DNA of 64,000 nucleotides from Thermoplasmata archaeon (GCA_023140195.1 JAGLME010000018.1:124001-188000), one strand, 5' to 3'; counted from the stretch's first letter, positions 42,422 through 51,623 are shown. Made by a program: numbers and translations. Notes: generated by a model not told the origin, from the sequence alone.

Positions 42422-43216
42422 CTATTTGATTACACAATACCTGCAACTAACCCAATACGGCCAATCAGTTCTGTCTTCCAGTACTTTCAGAATCCTAACA
42501 CCGCTCTTCTTGAGCAGCTTCTCAACCTTCTCTCGCTTCATCCAATACATCTCAATGACTGGTTCGTCGGTCTTCTGCCTTAGATGTTCATACCTAATCT
42601 TGCGAATCCAGTGCAGCAGGACTTCTGGAGCAGTCATCTTGGCAAGATGCTTGATGACTTTTCTCATATTCTTTGAATCGTTTGGATCTAGCTTCGGCTC
42701 ACTCAGATATTGGAATATCAGGAGTCCTCCCGGTTCAACCACTCTCAGGAGCTCTCGTATGTAGTTCCCAGCGTATTTGGGCTCCACGTGCATCAGGGTA
42801 ACATTTGAGTAAATGAAGTCAAACGTGCTATCCGGGAACAGGCCAAGGTCATCGCTTTCGTTCAAATGGTATCTACATCTGTTGCCGTGGGAGTTGAACT
42901 CGTTTGCCTTGTTTATCATTGAAGAGGAAATGTCCACTCCATGAACCTCGTTGAAATAGCCAGCAAGCGCCTGCGTCAACCTTCCAACGCCGCAGCCGAA
43001 GTCAAGTGCCAGTTTCCGGGGGACGCTGACATCGGAGAACCTCTCTTCCAATGATTCGACATATCCCATCACTTCCTTGACCTCTATTACCCCAGTCTCG
43101 AAGAACTCTTTCGCCTTCTCTTCACCCTATCGAGGATCAAGTATCGCTCCGAAAGGATCCTCTTTACGCAATTCGTCCCAGGTCTCTTTCAGCCCTTGAA
43201 CACTCTCATCCTTCAT
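42422..43216 (-). pseudogene. Class I SAM methyltransferase interrupted by in-frame TAG
   Basis: From ATG 43216 the frame encodes 29 residues (including ETWDELRKEDPFGAIL), stops at TAG 43129-43127, then continues open and in phase: GEEKAKEFFETG, KLALDFGCGVGRLTQAL (SAM motif I) and a full methyltransferase domain to 42422. The N-terminal W-x-ELA/R-x-EDP pattern is usual for this methyltransferase family, so both parts belong to one gene. A GTG at 43072 could start a shorter protein of 216 residues. TAG is a normal stop for other genes here, so recoding is not supported by context. A TATA box (GGTTTTATAC, minus strand, about 43251-43261) is intact. Confidence 0.75.
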
Positions 43217-43372
43217 CTGAGTTTCCGAAGGCGACAATAGCGTGTCTTTGTATAAAACCCTATTTCGAACCTGGTCAGACCACTCTATTTGCCGTCGCCG
43301 TTTGGAAAGAGCATAAGCAAATCCCCGGTCCCTGCATGGAACTGTAGAAAAGACGAGTCCTGGATCTCCAGA

Positions 43373-44188
43373 TCAAGATTCGTGAAACCCAACCCCTGGC
43401 TTAGAGACCAGTATCAAATCCTCTTCATACTCTACGCTGTAGTAATCACATTCATTCCTGGAGTACAACTCGTCATTCTTGACAACGTTCAATTGGAAAC
43501 CAGATTCCTCCAATCTCTCGAATAAATCAAGTCCGTAAAGCCGAACATGAGTTGTCTCACCATAGAATCGGATTCTCAGTTCATCAGTGTTGATGTTGGC
43601 ATCCTCAAAGGTCTTTCCCAGAATGCTCGAGTATGGTGTTTGTAGAATAGCCTTCCCACCTTCTCTCAGAACGCGGAATATCTCCCGCATGCCTTTTCCG
43701 TCATTTGGAACATGTTCCAAGACATGATTGCAGATCACAAAATCAAAGGAGTCATCAGGAAACTGAATATCTGTAACATCAATCCTGCTAATCTCATCGC
43801 TGCTTGGATAAAGGTCTCCCATGACGTATTGAGCGGTTTTCATCTGTCTAATCCTCGGATACAAGTTCCTCTCGGGAGCAAAGTGTAGAACATGGGCCTG
43901 AGTGAATTCCTGCCACAAATTTAATTTATCGAAGAACATGAATAAATGTCTTTCCCTATCAGATGAATTACAGAAGAAGCAGCCCCAATCATCAATCGCC
44001 ATCCCGATCATGTTGAGTTCTTCCCAAAAAGGGGAAGCTGAGTCTGAATCTGACCTGTAAGGATAGAAAGCGTGGAATGTCCGACCACAGATGTAGCATT
44101 TGTGCTTCTTCCCCAGTTTGTTGGCTTCCCATTTGAGAACAGCAAGAGGCCTCCTGATCAAGTTCTCAATGGTTTGTCCAACGTTCAT
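43373..44188 (-). CDS. Class I SAM methyltransferase with N-terminal zinc motif
   Basis: 271 residues. CYICG and CFFC, about 40 residues apart, form an N-terminal zinc-binding unit. The methyltransferase domain (about 95-230) has VLHFAPERNLYPRI in place of a glycine-rich motif I, then GDLYPSSDEISRIDVTDIQFPDDSFDFVICNHVLEHV and FRVLREGGKAIL. Such proteins are found in polysaccharide and surface loci. The minus-strand box GGTTATAAGAC (about 44241-44251) lies about 58 bp upstream. Base composition is more AT-rich than in neighbours, which suggests transfer. Confidence 0.85.
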   Translation of the reverse strand: MNVGQTIENLIRRPLAVLKWEANKLGKKHKCYICGRTFHAFYPYRSDSDSASPFWEELNMIGMAIDDWGCFFCNSSDRERHLFMFFDKLNLWQEFTQAHVLHFAPERNLYPRIRQMKTAQYVMGDLYPSSDEISRIDVTDIQFPDDSFDFVICNHVLEHVPNDGKGMREIFRVLREGGKAILQTPYSSILGKTFEDANINTDELRIRFYGETTHVRLYGLDLFERLEESGFQLNVVKNDELYSRNECDYYSVEYEEDLILVSKPGVGFHES

Positions 44189-44444
44189 TTCTACTCACAT
44201 ATTTCCCTGCGGAGTCGAAATGCACCTAACCATTGGTGTCTTATAACCTTTCCGAGCTAGAGAAGTTCTCGAAGAAGCACTCAAGACCAACAAAACCACG
44301 TTGGTTGGGCCCCACCATTATCTAATCAGGCAAACGACAATCCCTACTCAAAAGCCTCCTAGATCCCGCTCCTGATTTGCGTCACCCGAGGGGGTAGATA
44401 CAAACTATTTAGCGTCTATCCGCAATTAGGGGACGGGTGCGAGT

Positions 44445-45047
44445 TTGAAGGTTGAGCTTGTTAGATACACTCACGACCCCGTCGAGGCAGCGGGAAGGGC
44501 CGGCGGCGTATGCTACGACAAGGAAGAGAAAGAGGACTACGGCAAGTTCATCCAGGGGATCGTTCGGAGTGGGCACGAGTCCGTCATCGAACATGTGGTT
44601 TTCACTTTCAGGGTAGAGGGCGTCAGCAGGGCGTGCACTCATCAACTGGTCAGGCACAGGATCGCATCATATTCACAGAGAAGCCAGAGGTACGTGGACG
44701 AGGGGGAGTTCGACTATGTCATACCCCCCAGCGTTCACCGATCAGAAGAGGCTAGGAAGGAGTTTGAACAGACAATGGACTTGCTGATAGGCGAATACGA
44801 GAAACTGAGGGACATGGGAGTTCCCAAAGAAGATGCACGGTTCGTTCTTCCCAATGCATGCACTACGACCATAGTCGTCACCATGAACGCACGGTCATTG
44901 AGGAACTTTCTGAGGGTTAGGCTGGAGAAGCACGCTCAGTGGGAGATCAGACAGCTAGCACAGGAGATGTTCGACCTGGTCAAAGAGGTCGCACCGCCGC
45001 TTTTTGAGGACCTTCAATCCTTGAGGGACACCGGAAGAGAGGAGTAG
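44445..45047 (+). CDS. thyX: FAD-dependent thymidylate synthase
   Basis: 200 residues, TTG start. The ThyX signature RHRIASYSQRSQR is at residues 70-82. It makes dTMP from dUMP with methylene-tetrahydrofolate and a flavin. SGHESVIEHVVFTFRVEGVS and the C-terminal HAQWEIRQLA match the family. The start is supported by homology of MKVELVRYTHDPVEA and by an AT-rich box (ACAAACTATTT) about 40 bp upstream. It precedes priS by 52 bp. Confidence 0.94.
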   Translation: MKVELVRYTHDPVEAAGRAGGVCYDKEEKEDYGKFIQGIVRSGHESVIEHVVFTFRVEGVSRACTHQLVRHRIASYSQRSQRYVDEGEFDYVIPPSVHRSEEARKEFEQTMDLLIGEYEKLRDMGVPKEDARFVLPNACTTTIVVTMNARSLRNFLRVRLEKHAQWEIRQLAQEMFDLVKEVAPPLFEDLQSLRDTGREE

Positions 45048-45067
45048 TTTCACCAGACCGAGACGAA

Positions 45068-45077
45068 CCCTTAATAC
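45068..45077 (+). promoter_or_regulatory. TATA element of priS
   Basis: CCCTTAATAC is centred 27 bp before the priS ATG, which indicates leaderless transcription independent of thyX. Confidence 0.5.
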
Positions 45078-45099
45078 TCGTCAATCCTTTTTCCCGTCG

Positions 45100-46308
45100 A
45101 TGAAAGGTGGGGAGACTCCTAGGAAGACGATCGATTTCATCAAGGGACGGTTCAAGGACTACTACGATGAGGTTGAGCTGTACCTGCCCGAGAGGTTCGG
45201 CCGGAGGGAGTTCGGCTTCATGTTCTTCGATGCGGACTACGTTCAGAGGCACATGAACTTCGCCACCAAGAACGAGATCAAGCAGTACCTGGTCAATAGG
45301 ATGCCGGCCCACGTTTATCATTCAGCAGCATACTACTCCAAACCTGGAGCCCCCACGATGGTCCGGAAAGATTGGCTGGGGGCCGATCTGATATTCGACC
45401 TCGATGCCGATCATGTTATCGGGGCCAGGAAGATGACATACGAACAGATGCTCGGTGTGGTCAAGACAGAGACGATGAAGCTCATAGACGATTTCTTGGT
45501 AGGAGATTTCGGTTTCGAAGAAAGGGACCTTGTCGTGACTTTCTCTGGTGGAAGGGGGTATCACATTCACATCCGTGACCCTCGCGTATGGACACTCTCC
45601 AGCCATGAAAGAAGGGAGATTGTGGACTACATCCTTGGAACGGACATGGACGAGGAAGCCATCTTCGTTAAGAGCCCCTTTGACCGGACGCCATACGGGT
45701 TGAAGTACAAGTTCGAGATGCCCGCCGTGGACGAGGTGGGGTGGAGGGGCCGGATCGCCAGAGGAATAGTGGAAGAGGTTGAACTGTTGAAGGAAATGGG
45801 GAAGGGCGAGGCCCTGGCCAGGTTGAAGGGCTTCGAAGGAGTGGGACACTCTACCGCCAAGGAGCTTTACGACATCCTTTTCGAAGGAGAGAATGGCAAG
45901 ACCGGATACGACTACATCAAACAGGGTAATCTGGACATATTCCCTGGAGACAGATATCTGAACCGTTTCAAGAAGGGGTTTCTGAGCATTGTCATGGACA
46001 CAAGGAGCGGGAAGACCGATGAGCCAGTCACATCCGATGTCAAGAGGCTCATAAGGCTCCCAACCTCTCTGCACGGCAAGACAGGATTCAGAGTTGTACT
46101 TCTATCAAGATCGGAATTGGACGATTTCGATCCCCTTGTTGAAGCGGTCCCAGCAACATGGTCCGATGACGAAGTTGTTCTCAAGGGAAGGTCCAAGGCC
46201 TCCGTCAATTTGAAAGGGGAAACTTTTAATTTGGAAGATGACATAATACGACTCCCCGAATACGCAGCCATGTTTTTCATGTGCAGAGGCATGGCGACCC
46301 TTGCGTAG
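45100..46308 (+). CDS. priS: DNA primase small (catalytic) subunit
   Basis: 402 residues. The catalytic Asp pair is in LIFDLDADH (D100, D102), and SGGRGYHIHI follows, both hallmarks of the archaeal/eukaryotic primase Prim1 subunit. It makes primers for replication with PriL, which is not in this window. The C-terminal part (about 320-390) has LIRLPTSLHGKTGFRV, also conserved. The gene ends close to a membrane TPR protein that starts ten bases after its stop. Confidence 0.95.
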   Translation: MKGGETPRKTIDFIKGRFKDYYDEVELYLPERFGRREFGFMFFDADYVQRHMNFATKNEIKQYLVNRMPAHVYHSAAYYSKPGAPTMVRKDWLGADLIFDLDADHVIGARKMTYEQMLGVVKTETMKLIDDFLVGDFGFEERDLVVTFSGGRGYHIHIRDPRVWTLSSHERREIVDYILGTDMDEEAIFVKSPFDRTPYGLKYKFEMPAVDEVGWRGRIARGIVEEVELLKEMGKGEALARLKGFEGVGHSTAKELYDILFEGENGKTGYDYIKQGNLDIFPGDRYLNRFKKGFLSIVMDTRSGKTDEPVTSDVKRLIRLPTSLHGKTGFRVVLLSRSELDDFDPLVEAVPATWSDDEVVLKGRSKASVNLKGETFNLEDDIIRLPEYAAMFFMCRGMATLA

Positions 46309-46318
46309 GAGAGATGGG

Positions 46319-48325
46319 ATGAGGAGATTCCGAGACAGGCTGGAAGGCGGCTACAGAGTGGTCCGCATACGGAAATTGAAGCACTTGATGTACTTGATTT
46401 TCGGAGTTCTCATACTCGTCGTCGGCATCCTCATGATGGTCCTCAATGGGCTGACACTTGACCCCTTCTTCCTTCCGCTTGACATGTTCCTTCTCGTGAC
46501 CCTCTACTTCTTGATCGTCGTCACCGGTCTGAACTTCCTCTTCAGGAACCTCGAGATCAAGCATAACGCCAGGAACAGCCAGAAGCACCTGATGGCCAGG
46601 AACTCACAGAGGACCGGGATAGCGATAATAGGGATCTGCGCATTCGTGGCGATCATCATCATGCTCCCAGCAACGGCGAGTTCCGCAAATGAGATACTAT
46701 CGTTCGAGGGAAGGGACGCGGTCACACTTGCCGGAGATCGGTTCGTGCGGAACTTCGAAAACCAGGACAGGCTGGGTCTTTTCAAGACCGAGTGGGTCGA
46801 CGTTCGGGTGACAATCGGTCAGGCGATCGTCCAGTTGTGCGAGAAAGCAGATTTTGGGGCAGACGATGTCTGTGACAATCCGTACTTCGAGATGCCTTTG
46901 ACCGCCAACATACCGAGGAGGATCCAAGTTCCGGAAGAAGGCTACGTCCAACTCGCTCTGATTATCACCAACCAGCCCGGTGGTCCATCCACTTTCAGCT
47001 ATCACGTCGAGAGGAATCCAGCTCCCGTCTTCATTGGTCTCCAACCGCTCCTCATATGCTTGGCCTTCATAGTCTTCAACTCGGCATGGACGGTCTATCT
47101 TCAGCCAATCAAGAGAAGATATGCGACTACCTCGGTGTACAGCGAGGACTACATCGCTCCGACGGTTGCCGAGACCGCGTTAAGGACCGGTGCCCAGGCC
47201 CAGAGGCGTCCTGCCCCCGAAGCAGTACGTTTCGGACCCACTAGGCCCAAGATACGTAGAAGAGAGGCTGCGGCCCCCCCACTGCAGGATGAGGATGCCC
47301 TCCCACCTCCGCCTTTGCCGGGAACGGCCCATCCACTTCCCAAAGGAGATTCCCTCAACGAGCTCATGATCATCATGGATTCCGAAGGTGACAAGAAGAG
47401 CACCATAGGCTTTCTAAGGAACCTGATCGGAATGGACCCGGTGAACAAGGACGCCCTTTACCATCTCGGGGATGTTTACCAGCAGGAAGGCAACTACCAG
47501 TTCGCATTCAACGAGTACGATAGGATCACCAAGATAGACCCCAAGGATGACCGGGCCTGGGTCAAGAGAGGGGAGGCACTCATGCCGTTGGAGAGGGAGC
47601 TCGAAGCCGTGGGCAGCTTCAAACACGCGATCGATCTCAATGCCGAAAACCCAGCCGCCACAGAATGGCTCAGAAGCATCAAGCGTGAGAACCAGAAGCT
47701 GATGGCAAGAGCGATAGACCGATCCACGAATAAGGACTTCAATGGGGCGATCGAGCTCTATGACAGGATCCTGCGAAGAGCCCCCGTGAACGTACAGGCC
47801 CTGCTGGGAAAGGGGACCATGTACAGGCGACTGGAGAAATGGCCTGCTTCCCTGGAGGCTCTCAACAAGGTCCTGGAGATTGACCCGGAGAATGTCGCGG
47901 CCATGCGTAACAAGGTCGAGGTATTCGAGAGTGTGATGAGCTGGGAAGAGGCCTTGGATTGCTACGACGAGATGATCGAGAGGGCGCCGGACAATTACCT
48001 GGACTGGGTGAGAAGGGGCGATGTCCTGTTCGAGCTCGGGAGGACCGAGGACGCCATTGAGAGCTACAGAGAGGCTGAGAAACTGAACCCCGACTCGGAA
48101 CGGGTGCAGAAGAGGATCAAGCTTCTGACCGCTCCGGAGATGGATGAGACGGTGAAGAAGTTCACCAAGATCCCCGGTATCGGCAGGTCAAAGGCCATAG
48201 CTCTGTTCGAGGCGGGCTACGAGTCGGTGGACGATCTGATGAAGACCGGCGTGAAGAAGCTGGCGAAGGTCAAGGGCATCAGCAGGAGCTTGGCCAAGAA
48301 GATAAAGCAGCACCTGAAGGATTGA
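46319..48325 (+). CDS. Membrane protein with TPR repeats and C-terminal helix-hairpin-helix
   Basis: 668 residues from ATG 46319, preceded by GGAGAG; an in-frame TTG at 46301 would overlap priS. Four helices (about 23-44, 52-72, 99-119, 237-258); the segment between the third and fourth (about 120-235) is predicted outside. The cytoplasmic part begins with a Pro/Arg-rich linker (about 280-340), then six or more TPR units (about 345-600; for example ALYHLGDVYQQEGNYQFAF). The last 55 residues, IPGIGRSKAIALFEAGYESV and ISRSLAKKIKQHL, form two helix-hairpin-helix motifs, a fold that binds DNA without sequence preference. Its role is unknown; it could link a membrane complex to DNA. Confidence 0.8.
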   Translation: MRRFRDRLEGGYRVVRIRKLKHLMYLIFGVLILVVGILMMVLNGLTLDPFFLPLDMFLLVTLYFLIVVTGLNFLFRNLEIKHNARNSQKHLMARNSQRTGIAIIGICAFVAIIIMLPATASSANEILSFEGRDAVTLAGDRFVRNFENQDRLGLFKTEWVDVRVTIGQAIVQLCEKADFGADDVCDNPYFEMPLTANIPRRIQVPEEGYVQLALIITNQPGGPSTFSYHVERNPAPVFIGLQPLLICLAFIVFNSAWTVYLQPIKRRYATTSVYSEDYIAPTVAETALRTGAQAQRRPAPEAVRFGPTRPKIRRREAAAPPLQDEDALPPPPLPGTAHPLPKGDSLNELMIIMDSEGDKKSTIGFLRNLIGMDPVNKDALYHLGDVYQQEGNYQFAFNEYDRITKIDPKDDRAWVKRGEALMPLERELEAVGSFKHAIDLNAENPAATEWLRSIKRENQKLMARAIDRSTNKDFNGAIELYDRILRRAPVNVQALLGKGTMYRRLEKWPASLEALNKVLEIDPENVAAMRNKVEVFESVMSWEEALDCYDEMIERAPDNYLDWVRRGDVLFELGRTEDAIESYREAEKLNPDSERVQKRIKLLTAPEMDETVKKFTKIPGIGRSKAIALFEAGYESVDDLMKTGVKKLAKVKGISRSLAKKIKQHLKD

Positions 48326-48338
48326 GCGTTGCACCAAT

Positions 48339-48348
48339 GTTTTTATCG
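48339..48348 (+). promoter_or_regulatory. TATA element of the eL20-prefoldin-ftsY operon
   Basis: TGTTTTTATC lies about 33 bp before the eL20 ATG. No other promoter is seen before pfdA or ftsY, so this probably drives all three. Confidence 0.5.
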
Positions 48349-48376
48349 GTAGACCTGCATACTATCGGCGAGTCAG

Positions 48377-48616
48377 ATGAAAGCGTTCAGAATCAAAGGC
48401 GAGTTTCTCATGAAGGACAAGTGGCAGAACTTCGTCAAAGAGATCGCTAGCAAGAACAAGAAGACGGCGACCGAGAGTCTGCTCTCGGACATGGGCGGAA
48501 GGCACAGGACCAAAAGGAAGAACATAAAGATCCACGATATCAAGGAGCTCAAGCTCGATGAGATAGAGAGCCCCTTGGTCAGGGAAGAGCTGGCGGGTGA
48601 CAAGGGTGGCAAATGA
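48377..48616 (+). CDS. rpl18a: Ribosomal protein eL20 (L18Ae/LX)
   Basis: 79 residues, typical of archaeal LX. MKAFRIKGEFLMKDKWQNF and the end of the domain SDMGGRHRTKRKNIKIHDI are characteristic; the protein binds the large subunit near 5S/23S rRNA. It heads the conserved archaeal order eL20, prefoldin alpha, ftsY. Its last 20 bases overlap the pfdA start region. Confidence 0.93.
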   Translation: MKAFRIKGEFLMKDKWQNFVKEIASKNKKTATESLLSDMGGRHRTKRKNIKIHDIKELKLDEIESPLVREELAGDKGGK

Positions 48617-49031
48617 GGAGTTCCAGAAGGCCGCTACCGAATACGAGATGTTCCGTTCGCAGTTGGAAGCGCTGGCCCAGCAGAACGAACTGCTGACCAT
48701 GTCGCTGGAAGAGCATATGAGGGCCAAGGAGACCATGACCCGGTTCCAGGAGGGTGGAAAGGGCTCGGAGATACTTGTTCCAGTGGGCGCCAACTCGTTT
48801 CTCTTCGCCGAGATCAAGGTGCCGGACAAGGCGATAATCGGAATAGGTTCTGACCTTACCGTGGAGGAGGACATGGGAGATGCCATCAAACGTCTGGACG
48901 GAAAGATAGAGGACCTCAACAGCGCCCTCAAGAGCTTGGCGGAGAAGATAGCGGAGGTCAGCCAGAATGCGGAGGAGAAGTCCGAGATCGTGAGGACGCT
49001 TTACGCGCAGGCGCAGCAGGGGACGGAGTAG
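48597..49031 (+). CDS. pfdA: Prefoldin alpha subunit
   Basis: 144 residues, GTG start at 48597 (GTG 48606 also possible). Two long coiled coils (about 5-50 and 95-140) flank the beta hairpin ILVPVGANSFLFAEI, the prefoldin alpha core. The hexamer (two alpha, four beta) delivers unfolded proteins to the thermosome. The overlap with eL20 and the 23-bp gap to ftsY mark one operon. Confidence 0.93.
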   Translation: MTRVANEEFQKAATEYEMFRSQLEALAQQNELLTMSLEEHMRAKETMTRFQEGGKGSEILVPVGANSFLFAEIKVPDKAIIGIGSDLTVEEDMGDAIKRLDGKIEDLNSALKSLAEKIAEVSQNAEEKSEIVRTLYAQAQQGTE

Positions 49032-49054
49032 GCACATTTTGTGAGTAGGGATCC

Positions 49055-49987
49055 ATGTTCAAGGCTCTTAGAGATAGACTCAAGGTCTGGAAGAAACAGG
49101 CCGCCACCGAGCTCGATGATGTCATATCCGAGGACAGCGGGAGGAAGATAAAGGAATCCAAGCTGGAGGATTTTTTGTGGGACCTCGAGATGGTGCTGAT
49201 GGAGGCCGATGTCGCCCTGCCAGTCATTGTGGAGATCAAGTCGAGGATAAAGGAGGACCTCATTGGCAAGAGGGTCACCAAGAAGGTCGGTTTCTCGGAA
49301 GGGATCGAGATCGCTCTGAGGAACGCTATCAAGGACGTCATGCTGGTCGAACCTCTTGATTTCATTCAGTTCATAAAGGATCATGAGAAGCCTGTGGTGA
49401 TAATGTTCGTTGGTGTGAACGGCACGGGCAAGACCACGTCCATCGCCAAGCTGGCCCATTTGCTGAGGAAGAACCAACTGTCATCTGTATTCGCAGCATC
49501 CGACACATTCAGAGCAGGCGCGATAGAGCAGCTGGAGAAGCATTCGTTGAACCTGGGAATAAGGGTCATCAAGCATCAGTCGGGGTCTGACCCGGCCGCA
49601 GTTTCGTACGATGCGGTGGAACACGCCAAGGCCAGAAGGAAGGACGTCGTCCTCATTGACACAGCTGGGAGGATGCAGACCAACGTCAACCTCATGGACG
49701 AGATGAAGAAGATCAAGAAGGTGGCGAACCCGGACCTGATAGTGTTTGTCGGTGACGCTCTCGCAGGCAACGATGCCGTGGAGCAGGCGGTCAAGTTCAA
49801 TGAAGCGGTGGGGATCGATGCGGCCATTCTCTCCAAGATCGACGCGGACGCCAAAGGCGGCGCTGCACTTTCCATCACACACTCTATCGGAAAACCAATC
49901 CTCTTTGTCGGAACCGGGCAGGAATATGACGACATAGCATTCTTCGACGCAAAATGGATGGTAGAGAGGCTCTTCGAAGGCAAGTAG
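49055..49987 (+). CDS. ftsY: Signal recognition particle receptor FtsY
   Basis: 310 residues. A short N-terminal charged helix replaces the long acidic region of bacterial FtsY, as in many archaea; the NG domain follows with the P loop GVNGTGKTT (120-128), DTFRAGAIEQL, DTAGRMQ and SKIDADAKGG. It docks SRP-ribosome complexes at the membrane. The final AKWMVERLF helix is standard. Converges with a GT2 gene, two bases apart. Confidence 0.96.
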   Translation: MFKALRDRLKVWKKQAATELDDVISEDSGRKIKESKLEDFLWDLEMVLMEADVALPVIVEIKSRIKEDLIGKRVTKKVGFSEGIEIALRNAIKDVMLVEPLDFIQFIKDHEKPVVIMFVGVNGTGKTTSIAKLAHLLRKNQLSSVFAASDTFRAGAIEQLEKHSLNLGIRVIKHQSGSDPAAVSYDAVEHAKARRKDVVLIDTAGRMQTNVNLMDEMKKIKKVANPDLIVFVGDALAGNDAVEQAVKFNEAVGIDAAILSKIDADAKGGAALSITHSIGKPILFVGTGQEYDDIAFFDAKWMVERLFEGK

Positions 49988-49989
49988 AC

Positions 49990-50676
49990 CTAGCTAAGGA
50001 AACGTTTTCTCCACAGGAATCTCCAGTTGAGCCAGGCATCCCCCCAAGAACGTATCTTCGCTTCTCCCTTCCTCGGGTAGTAATTGATGGGCACCTCTTT
50101 GAACTTGTAGCCCTTGATTATCGCTTCCAACTTTATCTCCTCCGATAAAGGCATTCCGTCGTGAGTGAGATCCAGGCCCGGTAGAATGCTCCTCTTGAAG
50201 AACCACATCCCAGATTGGCTGTCCTTCAGCTTCGTCCGGAACAGCACCCTTGCGGTGAAGCTGAGCATCCAGTTGCCGAACCTGTGCAGTCTTCTCATCG
50301 AGTCCTTCTCGAGAAGCGTTAGCCGATCGCCAGTGATGAAATCAAGGTTCTCATCCTCCAGCATCTGAAGGAACATGGGTATGTCCTCGGACGGATATGT
50401 GCAGTCTGCGTCCAGTGTGGTTATGTACTCACCCAGGGCCTTCTCGAAGCCGGTCTTGTAAGCCCTTCCGTACCCCCTTCTGGGCTCGTCTATGACCCTT
50501 GCTCCCTTCTCCCTGGCTATCTCAACGGTTCGGTCCTTGGAATTTGTGTCAACTATCAGGATCTCGTAAGTAACAGATGCCCTGCTCATGGCCTTATGAA
50601 CGTCGTCCAGAACTTGCCCGATAGCCTCCTCTTCGTTCATCGTTGGGATAATGACCGAGACCTTGGGAGGGTCCAT
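49990..50676 (-). CDS. GT2 glycosyltransferase, dolichyl-phosphate-mannose/glucose synthase-like
   Basis: 228 residues. VSVIIPTMNEEEAIGQVL, DTNSKDRT and the DxD site TLDADCTYP place it in the DPM1/AglD-like GT2 group, and RRGYGRAYKTGFEKA is typical of polyprenyl-phosphate sugar synthases. There are no C-terminal membrane helices, so it is the short form. Polyprenyl-linked sugars made here could serve the GT-C-like protein at 22-24 kb; that is inference. Confidence 0.88.
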   Translation of the reverse strand: MDPPKVSVIIPTMNEEEAIGQVLDDVHKAMSRASVTYEILIVDTNSKDRTVEIAREKGARVIDEPRRGYGRAYKTGFEKALGEYITTLDADCTYPSEDIPMFLQMLEDENLDFITGDRLTLLEKDSMRRLHRFGNWMLSFTARVLFRTKLKDSQSGMWFFKRSILPGLDLTHDGMPLSEEIKLEAIIKGYKFKEVPINYYPRKGEAKIRSWGDAWLNWRFLWRKRFLS

Positions 50677-50714
50677 GCTCCAGCCAATTCAAGTCGGGCT
50701 AAATAATGTTTCGT

Positions 50715-51524
50715 TCAGTTCTCTGACCTGTCCCATCCGAAGAACTTGTATCCAACGTAGCCCAGAAGCGCCATTGCGAGCCTTGAGAGCGACCAGATTG
50801 TCGTTTCCTGCCTGAACATCTCCCCCGGGCGGTAGTTCTGCCAAAGCCTTCCATGCTTCATGGTAAGCTGCTTCCTGCCAGCACCGTTCCAGAACGCCTG
50901 CTTGAAGAAGTTGTAGAACGAACCTCTCGTCCTGTGGTAGACGACCGCGTCGTCACGGTAGACGATCCTGGCACCCTTCTCGACCGCTCTTAGATTGAGG
51001 TCTATGTCCTCCGCGGTGATGAACCACTCATCGAAACCGCCAACTGACTGGAACAGGGCCTTGTCGTAAGCCAGGTTGGATGTTGGGAATGTGATGTCGA
51101 ACCCCTTGTAGATGAGCTCCACCCTTTCCAGATCCTCGAAAGCGTGATATCCTATCTGGATGGTCTTCCCGGCGACAACCTTGGAGATGCTCAGCTCCTC
51201 CCGCAGGTTCTTCAGCCAGAAGGTGTTCGCGATGCAGTCCCCGTCGATGAATGCAACGGCCTCGCCTGTGGACTTCTCCACACCGAAGTTCCTCCCCGCT
51301 CCTATGGTCCCGCCCTTGAGATGGTACTTCACGAAATCATAATGCTCCTGGTACCCCCTAACGACCTCCCTGGTCCTGTCCGTGCTGTACGCGTCCACGA
51401 TGATTATCTCGAGCGGTCCTTCTTGTGTGACGAGGCTGTCAAGCAGGTCGCCGATGTTCCTCTCTTCGTTCCTTACGGTGACTACCACGCTTATGAACAC
51501 GGAAAACGCAAAGTGGTCCCTCAT
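50715..51524 (-). CDS. GT2 glycosyltransferase
   Basis: 269 residues from ATG 51524 (MRDHFAFSVFISVVVTVRN); the frame continues 51 codons upstream into the divergent promoter region, without family resemblance. DAYSTDRT, FIDGDC (metal site) and TAEDIDLNLR are the GT-A motifs. A hydrophobic C-terminal stretch (SRLAMALLGYVGYKFFGW) may associate with the membrane. It precedes the DPM1-like gene by 38 bp. Confidence 0.85.
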   Translation of the reverse strand: MRDHFAFSVFISVVVTVRNEERNIGDLLDSLVTQEGPLEIIIVDAYSTDRTREVVRGYQEHYDFVKYHLKGGTIGAGRNFGVEKSTGEAVAFIDGDCIANTFWLKNLREELSISKVVAGKTIQIGYHAFEDLERVELIYKGFDITFPTSNLAYDKALFQSVGGFDEWFITAEDIDLNLRAVEKGARIVYRDDAVVYHRTRGSFYNFFKQAFWNGAGRKQLTMKHGRLWQNYRPGEMFRQETTIWSLSRLAMALLGYVGYKFFGWDRSEN

Positions 51525-51623
51525 ATTAATATTTCTCAAGACAGAATCAAATTGGACTTCAATATCAGACCTAACCCAACAAATCCTTAAACGATGACAA
51601 GGTATTCCGAGAAGCGAACCCAC

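Noticed and set aside
43127-43129. Pyrrolysine codon in the methyltransferase
   Set aside because: The protein is not a methylamine methyltransferase, no pyl genes are visible, and TAG terminates several other genes here.
44286-44305. Hairpin ACCAAC/GTTGGT upstream of the second methyltransferase
   Set aside because: Six base pairs only, no T-run and no gene end nearby; likely chance.
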